Assembly (NCBI GenBank): GCA_965533275.1
Contig: CBESWG010000031.1
Coordinates: forward strand, 1-37,914
Source: JAUXEH01 sp965533275
GTDB taxonomy: Bacteria > Acidobacteriota > Aminicenantia > Aminicenantales > Aminicenantaceae
Reading direction: 5' to 3'
Length of the DNA stretch: 37,914 nucleotides
Position numbers and translations under genes: made by a program. This document shows positions 1-7,666 of the stretch, piece after piece; the stretch's first letter is position 1; each line of letters starts with the position of its first letter. The notes beneath the pieces were generated by a model, which saw only the letters and a program-made list of their open reading frames with translations, did not search any database and was not told the origin of the DNA.

Positions 1-919
1 GGCGGGCGAAATACTGTTGGGCCTGCCGGAGGTCTTCTCCGATCCGACGGCGGAGCTCGTCGGGAGAATCGAAGCGCCGCTCCTCCCTTATCTTTTCGAG
101 AAATCGGAGTGATATGTCTGCCTCGTAGAGGTCCCCCGTGTAATCCAGGATGTGTGTCTCGATGCGGATTTCACTACGGTCGAAGGTGGGTTGGGTGCCA
201 ACATTGGTGACCGAGGCGTGTGTCTGTCCGGACACCGCAGCCGTGGTTACGTACACGCCTCGGGGTACAATCTCGTTGCGGGTGTCGAGGTTGGCGGTGG
301 GGAAACCCAGGCCGCGTCCCACGGTCTGGCCCCGGATGACCCGGCCCCGGATCTCATAAGCGTCTCCCAGCAGGCGGGCAGCCTTGGAAACCTCTCCGTT
401 CCGGATGAGATCCCTGATGAGGCTGCTGCTCACAGATTCTCCGGCCTCGACCAGAGAGGGAACAGGGAACACCGTCAGAGCGTATTTGTGCGCGAGCCGG
501 CGCAGGAGGGAGGTATCACCCCGCCGATCCCGCCCGAACCGGAAGTTTTCCCCCACCACAATGACGTGGCTGTTGAGGCGCTTGATGAGTATGCTGCGTA
601 TGAACTCCTCCGCGCTGAGGGAGGCCAGATCCCTGTCGAATGCATGGATGTAGATGTTGCTTGCACCGTGCTGCTCCAGTTTTTCGAGTTTCTGTTCCTC
701 TGTCTGAAGGAGCTGGATCATGCCTCTGCCCGTCACCTTGCCGGGGTGGGGAGCGAAGCTGAGGATCAGGGGCAGGAGGTCGTTATCCGAGGCCTGGCGG
801 CCCAGGAAGGCCAGGATGCGCTGGTGGCCCTTATGCACGCCGTCGAAGTTCCCGATGGCCACAGCGGCTGGTCCAGTGGGTGTGCCTGTCTGGTTGTCGC
901 TGCTGCGTATGATCTTCAT
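1..919 (-). CDS. ribF: Bifunctional riboflavin kinase / FAD synthetase RibF (3' end cut by window edge)
   Basis: Makes FMN from riboflavin and then FAD from FMN in the cytoplasm. Reading the minus strand from the ATG at 919 gives 306 codons without a stop before the window edge, so only the last few residues are probably missing. The N-terminal nucleotidyltransferase domain shows GNFDGVHKGHQ near residue 23 (HxGH signature), then a GENFRFGRDRRGD segment and an SSSLIRDLI motif. The C-terminal flavokinase domain shows RGLGFPTANL and GVYVTTAAV. An ATG 8 bases upstream hits a stop after three codons, so 919 is the start. The gene diverges from mazG. The call rests on motifs of both domains and is firm. 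Confidence 0.95.
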   Translation of the reverse strand, partial: MKIIRSSDNQTGTPTGPAAVAIGNFDGVHKGHQRILAFLGRQASDNDLLPLILSFAPHPGKVTGRGMIQLLQTEEQKLEKLEQHGASNIYIHAFDRDLASLSAEEFIRSILIKRLNSHVIVVGENFRFGRDRRGDTSLLRRLAHKYALTVFPVPSLVEAGESVSSSLIRDLIRNGEVSKAARLLGDAYEIRGRVIRGQTVGRGLGFPTANLDTRNEIVPRGVYVTTAAVSGQTHASVTNVGTQPTFDRSEIRIETHILDYTGDLYEADISLRFLEKIREERRFDSPDELRRRIGEDLRQAQQYFAR

Positions 920-1068
920 TGCTTCATATCCGCCTTTTTTCTGGCATCCTCAATGGTTGGGATGTTCAATTGAGCGGAGCGAATTGACTCTTCTTATGAA
1001 TTAAGGTGAAAATATACACCAACTCAGGCGAATGTTCAACTTGGGAGGAAGAAAGAGAGGAGTCGGCC

Positions 1069-1854
1069 ATGGATGACGCGGAAAAGGCAGGAAGACGGTT
1101 CGCAGAACTTGTCCGCATACTGGACAGGTTGAGGGGGAAGGACGGCTGCCCCTGGGACCGAAAGCAGGACGAAAAATCCCTCGTCAACTATTTCCTGGAG
1201 GAATCCTATGAGGTGGTGGACTCCGTGTTCCATGAGGATCCAGCTGCCGTAGCGGAGGAGCTGGGTGACATGCTCATGGAGGTCGTATTCCTTGCTCGGC
1301 TCTACATGGAGAAGGGCGACTTCCACATGGCCGACGTGGTTGAAGGGATCAACCGGAAGATGATCCGCCGCCACCCCCATGTGTTTGGGGAGCGAAAGAT
1401 GGCCGATGCGGACGAGGTCATGGCCGCCTGGAATAAACAGAAAAACTCGGAGAAGGGCCGGGGATCGCTCTATGACGGGATCAGCCCGTTCACTCCGGCA
1501 CTCCTGAGCGCCTTCCAGATCGGCCTGCGTGCCTCTCAATATGGTTTCGACTGGCCTGATACAGGCGGTGTGGTCGAGAAGATCAGGGAAGAATCTGCGG
1601 AGCTCGAGGAGGCGGTGGGCGAAAAGGGCCCGCAGGAGATCATGGAAGAGATGGGAGACCTCCTCTTTGCCCTGGCCAACCTGTCCCGCCACCTGGGCGT
1701 CAATCCGGAGATCGCGCTCCAGTTTGCCAATCGCAAGTTCATGACCCGCTTCCGTTATCTGGAGGAGGAGCTCAGAAAACAGGGGAGGGACATCGAACAG
1801 GCCACCCTTGAGGAGATGGAAAAACTCTGGAATAAAGCAAAGGAGGAACTCTAG
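1069..1854 (+). CDS. mazG: Nucleoside triphosphate pyrophosphohydrolase MazG
   Basis: Hydrolyses (d)NTPs to NMP and pyrophosphate, a house-cleaning or stress-nucleotide role in the cytoplasm. The 261-residue product has the two tandem MazG domains of the full-length family. The first carries GCPWDRKQ, FLEESYEVVD and EELGDMLMEVVF. The second carries EESAELEEAVG and EEMGDLLFALANLSR. These EExxE/EExxD sets are the Mg-binding helices. The reading frame is open back to a GTG at 1006, but the ATG at 1069 is preceded by GAGAGGAG at good spacing, and the family normally begins close to FAELVRILDRLRG, so 1069 is chosen. Its stop overlaps that of convergent prfB in the palindrome CTAG. Confidence 0.95.
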   Translation: MDDAEKAGRRFAELVRILDRLRGKDGCPWDRKQDEKSLVNYFLEESYEVVDSVFHEDPAAVAEELGDMLMEVVFLARLYMEKGDFHMADVVEGINRKMIRRHPHVFGERKMADADEVMAAWNKQKNSEKGRGSLYDGISPFTPALLSAFQIGLRASQYGFDWPDTGGVVEKIREESAELEEAVGEKGPQEIMEEMGDLLFALANLSRHLGVNPEIALQFANRKFMTRFRYLEEELRKQGRDIEQATLEEMEKLWNKAKEEL

Positions 1855-2997
1855 TTCTCTGCATCCTTCGCGGTCTTGCGCTGCATCAGGCTGGCCCTGA
1901 TGAAGTCGTCGATGTCCCCGTCCAGGACCTTGTCTACGTTTCCGACTTCGACCCCGGTCCTAACATCCTTGATCATGCGGTAGGGATGGAGGACATAGGA
2001 TCGGATCTGATTGCCCCAGGCAATATCTGATTTGGTGTCCTCCAGCTTCTGCTGCTGTTCACTCTGCTTTTTCTTCTCCAGCTCATACAGGCGTGACTTG
2101 AGCACCTTCATGGCGGCGGCCTTGTTCTTGTGCTGGGAGCGTTCGTTCTGGCATTGGGACACGATCCCGGTCGGGAGGTGTGTGATGCGCACAGCCGAAT
2201 CTGTCACGTTGACGTGCTGACCTCCCCGTCCTGAGGCGCGGTAGGTGTCGATCCGCAGCTCCTCGGGATTGATCTCGATGGCTATATCATCGTCCACCTC
2301 TGGATAGACGAATACCGCTGCGAAGGAGGTATGCCTCCGTTTGTTGGCGTCGAACGGGGAGATGCGGACCAGCCTGTGCACGCCGGATTCCTGACCGAGG
2401 TTGCCGAAGACATATTCGCCCGAGATGCGTATGGTGCCGCTCTTGAGACCGGCCTCTTCTCCGGGAGTCAGGTCGAGAACCTCGGCCTTGAAGCCCTGGC
2501 GCTCGGCATACCTCAGGTACATGCGGAATAGCATCTGAGCCCAGTCCTGAGATTCGGTCCCTCCGGCGCCGGGATGGATCGTGAGGATTGCGTTGCGGGA
2601 GTCGTCCACGTCTACGAAAAGGGTCTTAAGTTCCGCTGTATCGATTATCCGGGAAAACTCGGCCACCGCACTGGAGAGCTCATCCTCGACGCTCTCACCC
2701 TCTCGGCCGAGTTCCAGCAGGACTTCCAGTTCCTCTTTGGCGTCATAGATCTGTGTGAGGAAAGCGATGGTCTGGTCCACACGCTTCTTCTGCTGTTGGA
2801 GGGATTGATTCTTCTTCTGGTCCTTCCAGACCTCCTGGTCGGAGAGCTGCCGGTTGAGGTCGTCGCTTTCGGACCGTTTCCGGTCTAGGTCAAAGAAAAC
2901 CTCGGAGTTCCTCGAATCGGGCAGTCTGCTCCTTTACCTGGCTCTGGAGATCGGCGAGGGTGGTCTTAGCAGTTTTATGGTTAGGATCTTTTGTCAT
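1851..2997 (-). CDS. prfB: Peptide chain release factor 2 with programmed +1 frameshift
   Basis: RF2 ends translation at UGA and UAA. Translation starts at the ATG at 2997 (MTKDPNHKTAK...) and meets an in-frame UGA at codon 36 (2892-2890). The context is CGAGGT TTT CTT TGA C, matching the autoregulatory RF2 site: a Shine-Dalgarno-like GAGG just before CTT TGA C. Shifting +1 at CTT joins the 35-codon leader to the main frame, giving about 381 residues. The main frame has the anticodon-recognition SPF motif (ISPFDANKRRHTS) and the catalytic GGQ loop (GRGGQHVN). The start lies inside the end of lnt (17-base overlap), suggesting translational coupling. Low RF2 should favour the frameshift, as is known for this family. 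Reading the UGA as a nonsense mutation would be wrong. Confidence 0.96.
2889..2895 (-). promoter_or_regulatory. RF2 programmed +1 frameshift site
   Basis: On the minus strand the heptamer CTTTGAC gives a slippery CTT, then the UGA stop, then C. A GAGG stimulator sits three bases upstream of CTT. Skipping the T restores the RF2 frame (Leu then Asp-Leu-Asp). This is the conserved autoregulatory element known from E. coli and most bacterial prfB genes. Confidence 0.95.
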
Positions 2998-4522
2998 GTC
3001 GCCTCTTCCGGATCATGGCCAAGATAAGGAATAACCCGCTCAAAGTCAAGCTCAGCCAGCACAGCCAGTCGCCATAGCGGACGTAGAAAGTCTCCCCAGA
3101 AAGAGGTGTGATGCGATCGGTGAGGACCGCCTCACTGTTCAAGGAAGAGCGGGACAGTATCCTGCCGTAGGGGTCGATGATTCCGCTGACCCCAGTCGTG
3201 GCGCACCGCAGGAGGAAGCGCCGAGTCTCAACAGCCCGGAGCACCGCGATGCCGAAGTGCTGATAGGGCGCCCAGCTGTGCCCATACCAACCGTCGTTGG
3301 TGATGGTCACCAGGAAGCGGGCCCCGCGCTTCACGAAGATACGCGACATCTCGGGGAAGATGATCTCATAGCAGATGGGAGAGCCGTAGGGCACCCCCTC
3401 GAAATCGTGCAGGACATAGGAGTCGCCCGGAGTGAGTTCGCCGATGGCATGCGTGAAGTTGACAATGAAAGAGAAAAGGAACTTGTAGGGAGTGTACTCC
3501 CCGAAGGGGACGAGGTGCATCTTATAATAGAAGGACAGCTCCGAATCGGGTTTCAGGTTGACGGCCGTGTTGTGATAGAGGATCCCCCCCTCCTGTGTGT
3601 ATGCGCTCTCGTTGGTTCCCAGGAGCATGGTGCAGTCCTGCTCCCTGGCAAAATCGCCCAGCTCTCGTGTGAGGCGGGGGTAATAGGCGTGCCCGCACGA
3701 GAAGCACAGCGGCACCGTGAGCTCTGACCAGATCACCAGTCGGGCACCCTGTGAACAGGCCTGCCGGCTGAGTTCGAGGTGCCGATGGAAGAGGGCGAAG
3801 GTTTCCTCTACGTTGTCGAGCGTGAATTCGATCTCGGGCTGCACATTGCCCTGGATCACGGCCCCCGTGAAGGTCTCGCTTGTCTCCGGCACCTCGTTCC
3901 GCAAGGCCAGCCAGCCTCCGGCATGGACAAGCAGGATGAGACCCAGCACGTAGAAAAAGGGCGTCCTTCGTCCGGAGACGATGGAATGGACGAAACCGGA
4001 CTGGAACAGGACGAGTAGGAAAGACAGCCCATAGACCCCTGTCAGGGCTGCTATCTGGATGAAGGCCAGATTGCGGTACTGGGAATTCCCCAGCAATCCC
4101 CAGGGAAATCCCGTGAGTAGATGGGTGAGGACGTATTCAAGTCCTACCCAGAGGAACGGGGCCAACAGGAAGGCACTTCTCGGGAAAACGGCCTTCATCC
4201 GGCAGAACAACGTGCCGAAAATGCCCCAGAGGAGCGCCAAGAAGCCGGCGAAAAACGCAAACACCAGTGCGCTGAGTCCCCAGGACAGGCCGCCGTAGTG
4301 GGCGGGGACATCCTGGATCCAGTAGAGAAGGGTCAGGTAGAAGCCGAATCCCCCACACCAACCCAGGAAGAATCCGCGTCCCGGATTTGATGAGGAGAGG
4401 ACATAGAGCAGCGGAATGAGGGAGATCCAGCCAAGGAAAAACAGGCCCAGCTTGGGAAAGGCAAGCGCCGTCAGGATCCCGCTGACCAGGGCCAGGGCTG
4501 TATTTCTGAAATGTTTTTTCAA
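2981..4522 (-). CDS. lnt: Apolipoprotein N-acyltransferase Lnt
   Basis: Adds the third acyl chain to the N-terminal cysteine of lipoproteins at the inner membrane, using phospholipid as donor. The 513-residue protein has about six N-terminal membrane helices (residues 8-205), a periplasmic nitrilase-fold domain (about 218-470) and a last helix near 485-505. The catalytic triad is visible: Glu267 in WSELT, Lys334 in YYKMHLVPFGEYTP and Cys384 in SPICYEIIFP, at nearly the E. coli positions. The start is a TTG at 4522 with only a weak ribosome site, and no better in-frame start precedes the first helix. It follows the SPOR gene by 15 bases and overlaps prfB, so it is probably co-transcribed with both. 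Confidence 0.95.
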   Translation of the reverse strand: MKKHFRNTALALVSGILTALAFPKLGLFFLGWISLIPLLYVLSSSNPGRGFFLGWCGGFGFYLTLLYWIQDVPAHYGGLSWGLSALVFAFFAGFLALLWGIFGTLFCRMKAVFPRSAFLLAPFLWVGLEYVLTHLLTGFPWGLLGNSQYRNLAFIQIAALTGVYGLSFLLVLFQSGFVHSIVSGRRTPFFYVLGLILLVHAGGWLALRNEVPETSETFTGAVIQGNVQPEIEFTLDNVEETFALFHRHLELSRQACSQGARLVIWSELTVPLCFSCGHAYYPRLTRELGDFAREQDCTMLLGTNESAYTQEGGILYHNTAVNLKPDSELSFYYKMHLVPFGEYTPYKFLFSFIVNFTHAIGELTPGDSYVLHDFEGVPYGSPICYEIIFPEMSRIFVKRGARFLVTITNDGWYGHSWAPYQHFGIAVLRAVETRRFLLRCATTGVSGIIDPYGRILSRSSLNSEAVLTDRITPLSGETFYVRYGDWLCWLSLTLSGLFLILAMIRKRRHDKRS

Positions 4523-4537
4523 GCCGTTTCGAGGCCC

Positions 4538-5167
4538 TCAGCGCTGGATGATGAAGTAATCGCCGGCCTTCTGGCCCTCGGTCTCGATCAGCATGGACTT
4601 CGCCTGCAGAGCATCCGCTCTAGAATTGTATCCCCCGAGGACAACACGGAACAGTTGGCGGCTGTCTCCACTCGAGGGGACGATGACCTGGCCGGGAAAG
4701 CCCATGCTCTTGTATTTCTCCACCACAGAATCCGCCGACTCCCTGCTGCGGAAGGCGCCGATCTGGAGATAATACTGTTGGGAAGACGGTGTGGTCGCCT
4801 TCTGTTTCGCGGGCGCAGTGGCGGCCGGTTTGGGAGCAGGTGGTTGTTTCTTCTGCGCCGGCTGCGTCGTCTTCACCTGGGGTTGTGTCACAACCTCGGT
4901 CTTATCCTGGTCCTGCTGTGCCGTCTCATGGCCTTCCAACTCCTCGCCGATGGCGTCTCCGCCCTCTGCCACGGGCTCGGGTTTCTCGGCGATCACCTCT
5001 TCGAAACGGTCCTGAGGCGTCACCGGGACTCCCGCCATCTCGGCCTGCTTCTTGCCGACGGAGACGCCCAGGAGGAAGATTACGATCCCGACGATGATGA
5101 TCCCCAGGAATATGAAGATCAGAACGGAGCTGGAGATCTGGAGTTCTCGGTAGTCTTTATTTTTCAT
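4538..5167 (-). CDS. SPOR-domain membrane protein
   Basis: A 209-residue bitopic protein. Residues 13-37 form one membrane helix after a short cytoplasmic tail. A proline-, glutamine- and lysine-rich spacer (about 85-128) reads like a flexible periplasmic linker. The C-terminal domain (about 131-209, from YYLQIGAFRSRESAD to GDYFIIQR) matches the SPOR fold, with its QIGAF and FRVVLGGY strands. SPOR domains bind glycan strands stripped of stem peptides at the division septum. The layout is that of FtsN/DedD-type proteins, but the gene cannot be assigned to one of them by sequence alone. It sits between slipin and lnt in a minus-strand run with very short gaps. Confidence 0.85.
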   Translation of the reverse strand: MKNKDYRELQISSSVLIFIFLGIIIVGIVIFLLGVSVGKKQAEMAGVPVTPQDRFEEVIAEKPEPVAEGGDAIGEELEGHETAQQDQDKTEVVTQPQVKTTQPAQKKQPPAPKPAATAPAKQKATTPSSQQYYLQIGAFRSRESADSVVEKYKSMGFPGQVIVPSSGDSRQLFRVVLGGYNSRADALQAKSMLIETEGQKAGDYFIIQR

Positions 5168-5176
5168 GGCCCTATT

Positions 5177-5932
5177 CTACTCTTTTTTTCTCCCCATGGT
5201 AAATGCTTCTAGCAGTTCGATTGGGAGCGGGAAGATGATGGTTGAGTTCTTCTCAGTGGCGATCTCGCTCAGGGTCCCCAGAAAACGAAGCTGGAGCGCT
5301 TGGGGATTGCGGGAGATGACATCCGCCGCCGCCGTCAGTTTGTCGGCCGCCTGGAACTCTCCTTCCGCGTGGATGACCTTGGCCCTGCGATCGCGCTCGG
5401 CCTCGGCCTGTTTGGCGATGGCTCGCACCATGTTCTCAGGCAGGTCCACATGTTTCATCTCGACCAGCTGGACCTTGATCCCCCAGGGATCGGTGTGCTT
5501 GTCGATGATCTCCTGGAGTTGGAGGTTGAGCTTCTCACGTTCGGACAGGAGCTCGTCCAGGGTGACCTCGCCCAGCACGCTGCGAAGCGTAGTCTGGGCC
5601 AGCTGTGAGGTGGCGAAAAGGAAGTCCTGCACCTCCAGCACGGCGCTCTGAGGCTCCATCACACGGAAATAGACCACAGCATTGACCTTGACCGATACGT
5701 TGTCCTTGGTGATGACATCCTGGGGGGGGATGTCCATGACCACGATCCTCAGGCTGACGCGCACCATGCGGTCGATGGGCGGGAACACGAAAATGAGCCC
5801 CGGTCCCTTGGGTTTGGCGAGGACTCGGCCCAGGCGGAAGATGACGCCTCGCTCATACTCCCGCAGGATCTTGATCGAAGTCAAAAGATACAGGACGACC
5901 AGAACAGCAACGATGATGGGATAGGTTATCAT
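5177..5932 (-). CDS. Slipin / SPFH (band 7) membrane protein
   Basis: A 251-residue stomatin-family protein that, in known relatives, oligomerises on membrane microdomains and partners with NfeD proteases. It has a hydrophobic N-terminal segment (residues 3-20), the family start SIKILREYERGVIFRLGRV, and the SPFH core with GPGLIFVFPPIDRM, TKDNVSVKVNAVVYFRV and GIKVQLVEMKHVDLPENM. An AEAERDRRAKVIHAEGE coiled-coil helix follows. The ATG at 5932 has GGAGGA seven bases upstream. nfeD lies 24 bases upstream on the same strand, the usual slipin/NfeD pairing, which supports a membrane quality-control role. Confidence 0.93.
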   Translation of the reverse strand: MITYPIIVAVLVVLYLLTSIKILREYERGVIFRLGRVLAKPKGPGLIFVFPPIDRMVRVSLRIVVMDIPPQDVITKDNVSVKVNAVVYFRVMEPQSAVLEVQDFLFATSQLAQTTLRSVLGEVTLDELLSEREKLNLQLQEIIDKHTDPWGIKVQLVEMKHVDLPENMVRAIAKQAEAERDRRAKVIHAEGEFQAADKLTAAADVISRNPQALQLRFLGTLSEIATEKNSTIIFPLPIELLEAFTMGRKKE

Positions 5933-5956
5933 TTTTTCCTCCTCATTGAGGGTGTG

Positions 5957-7234
5957 TCAGGATTTTTTTACTTTTATGCGTAAATTGGAGAGAACCTCCA
6001 CGACTTCGACCTTTGCGCCCAGTTCGATCTCTCCCTCTGCTTCGGCGTTCCAGAGTTCGCCGTGGACGAACACCTTGCCCTCCGGAGCCAGCACCGTCCT
6101 GGCTTCACCGATCCGGCCGACCAGGCCCTCGCTTCCGGTCACTGAACGCCTCGCATGTGCGCGCACGGCCAGCACTACCAGAAAGATGAAAATCAGGGAG
6201 ATGCCGAGCGCCAGCGGGATGATGAACATGAGGCTGGGCTTGAGCTCCGGCACCGGAGAGTCGATGAGCATTATGGAGCCGATGACCATGGCGGTAACAC
6301 CTCCTAGGGACAGGATACCATAGCTCTGGATCTTGATGTCCAGTATGAACAATCCGATCGCCAGCAGGATCAGGCTCAGCCCCACATAGTTGATGGGCAG
6401 GATCTGGAAGGCGAATACGGCCAGCAGTATGGAAATGGAGCCGAGGACACCGGGGAGGATGGCCCCGGGATTGGAAAACTCGAAATAAAGGCCCAGGAGC
6501 CCCAGCATGAGCAGGATGTAGGCCAGGTTGGGATTCGCAATGGTGAGAAGAAACTTCTGACGCGCGGACAGGGGGAGATCGATGACCTCTTCTCCCTCCA
6601 GGTCCAGGATGTGCTCGCTGCCGTCGAAGCGGAATATGGTCCGTCCGTGAAAATGAGAGACGATCTCAGAGGTGTCGGCGGCGATGAGGTCTATCAGGTT
6701 GCCCTCCAGCGCTTCCTGCTCTGTATAGGACGCTCCTTTGCGCACCGCGGCCTCGGCCAGCTCTACATCGCGGCCCCGTTTCTCCGCGATGCTTTTTATA
6801 TAGGCTGCGGCATCGTTCATCACTTTTTTCCCCATGGTCTCGTCCATGGACTGACCGGTGAGGGATATCCCGACCGGAGAGGCTGCTCCGGTATTTGTCC
6901 CGGGAGCCATGATGAAGAGGTCGCACGCGATCCCGATGAAAAAACCCGCGGAGGCCGAGCGGGCTCCGCTGGGGCTGACATAGACTGCCACGGGCGTGCG
7001 TGCGGCCAGGATCGTTTCGATTATCTCCCGCATGGAGGAATCGAGCCCCCCGGGGGTGTTGAGGACCAGGATCAACAGGGAATGCCCGGCTTCATCCGCT
7101 CTGCCAACCGCATCCCGGATGTATTCAGAGGTCACGGGATGGATAGGCGCGTCGACCGTGATGCGCAGGATACCGGAAAAACCGGGCCCGGCACAGACCA
7201 ATAGCAGGGCGAGGATGAAAAGGGATTTTCTCAC
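5957..7234 (-). CDS. nfeD: Long-form NfeD membrane serine protease (ClpP class)
   Basis: A 425-residue protein with a signal peptide (residues 1-21), a ClpP-like periplasmic protease domain (about 22-225), four to five membrane helices (about 232-360) and a C-terminal NfeD OB-fold (about 370-423, GLVGRIGEARTVLAPEGKVFVHGELW). In the archaeal homologue 1510-N the catalytic dyad is Ser-Lys; Ser95 in ARSASAGFF and Lys136/137 in MGKKVMNDAAAYIK occupy these places. The family cleaves hydrophobic segments of partner slipins. The start is a GTG at 7234: no other in-frame start keeps the signal peptide, and no Shine-Dalgarno site precedes it. The probable promoter ends only nine bases before the GTG, so the transcript may be leaderless. 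Confidence 0.92.
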   Translation of the reverse strand: MRKSLFILALLLVCAGPGFSGILRITVDAPIHPVTSEYIRDAVGRADEAGHSLLILVLNTPGGLDSSMREIIETILAARTPVAVYVSPSGARSASAGFFIGIACDLFIMAPGTNTGAASPVGISLTGQSMDETMGKKVMNDAAAYIKSIAEKRGRDVELAEAAVRKGASYTEQEALEGNLIDLIAADTSEIVSHFHGRTIFRFDGSEHILDLEGEEVIDLPLSARQKFLLTIANPNLAYILLMLGLLGLYFEFSNPGAILPGVLGSISILLAVFAFQILPINYVGLSLILLAIGLFILDIKIQSYGILSLGGVTAMVIGSIMLIDSPVPELKPSLMFIIPLALGISLIFIFLVVLAVRAHARRSVTGSEGLVGRIGEARTVLAPEGKVFVHGELWNAEAEGEIELGAKVEVVEVLSNLRIKVKKS

Positions 7235-7242
7235 TTTTATTC

Positions 7243-7271
7243 ATTATAGAAACGTGTAATATTTAAGTCAA
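7243..7271 (-). promoter_or_regulatory. Sigma-70-type promoter for the nfeD operon
   Basis: On the minus strand, -35 TTGACT (7271-7266), a 17-bp spacer and a perfect -10 TATAAT (7248-7243). The predicted start of transcription is near 7236, two bases before the GTG of nfeD. Confidence 0.8.
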
Positions 7272-7281
7272 TAATTTTATC

Positions 7282-7310
7282 TTGACTTTTTATTTGCAAT
7301 ACTTTAATTA
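7282..7310 (+). promoter_or_regulatory. Sigma-70-type promoter for the HU-like gene
   Basis: -35 TTGACT (7282-7287), a 17-bp spacer, -10 TAATTA (7305-7310). The -35 boxes of this and the nfeD promoter lie back to back, ten bases apart, forming an inverted repeat (AAGTCAA / TTGACTT, arms 7265-7271 and 7282-7288). Confidence 0.7.
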
Positions 7311-7349
7311 TAGAAACTCCGCCAGGTGTCTGAGGATAAAGGAGAAGAC

Positions 7350-7625
7350 ATGATCAAGAACGATATTGCCCTCGCTATTGAAAAAGACTCTGAATTGAAC
7401 AGGGCAAAATCCTTATTGATGGTGGAGACGATCCTGGATGCTTTGAAAAAATCCCTGGCAGAAGATGAAAAGATCGAGATCCGCGGATTCGCCAGTTTGA
7501 AGGTCGTATCCAAGAAAACCGGCTACGGCCGCGACATCCGCCGCAAGAGACAGATCAAGATAAAGAAGGGCAAGAGGATCAAGTTCCGTCCCGGCCAGGA
7601 CCTGAAAAACCTCTCAATTCGATAG
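7350..7625 (+). CDS. HU/IHF-family DNA-binding protein with atypical arm
   Basis: A 91-residue nucleoid-type protein. The dimerising helices read NDIALAIEKDSELNRAKSLLMVETILDALKKSLAE in sequence, followed by the family core EKIEIRGFASLKV. It aligns without gaps to HU over the beta-arm, but the arm tip is GRDIRRKRQIKI instead of GRNPxTGExI. The DNA-intercalating proline is therefore isoleucine, and the arm is very basic. The ATG at 7350 is preceded by AAAGGAGA at good spacing; an in-frame upstream start at 7326 lacks this and is rejected. It has its own promoter and diverges from nfeD. The family assignment is good; DNA-bending ability is uncertain because of the lost proline. Confidence 0.85.
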   Translation: MIKNDIALAIEKDSELNRAKSLLMVETILDALKKSLAEDEKIEIRGFASLKVVSKKTGYGRDIRRKRQIKIKKGKRIKFRPGQDLKNLSIR

Positions 7626-7666
7626 ACCCCCGCCCCCCGTCGGTCCGGAACCCTGAGGGTGTGAAA

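Noticed and set aside
152..973. 273-codon plus-strand frame opposite ribF
   Set aside because: The minus strand encodes a clear RibF with both domains; the plus frame is a shadow.
984..1018. TTGACT ... TATACA upstream of mazG as a promoter
   Set aside because: The spacer is 23 bp, too long; no acceptable -10 lies at 16-18 bp.
2889..2895. Reading prfB as a broken gene because of an in-frame UGA
   Set aside because: The context is the conserved RF2 frameshift element, not a mutation.
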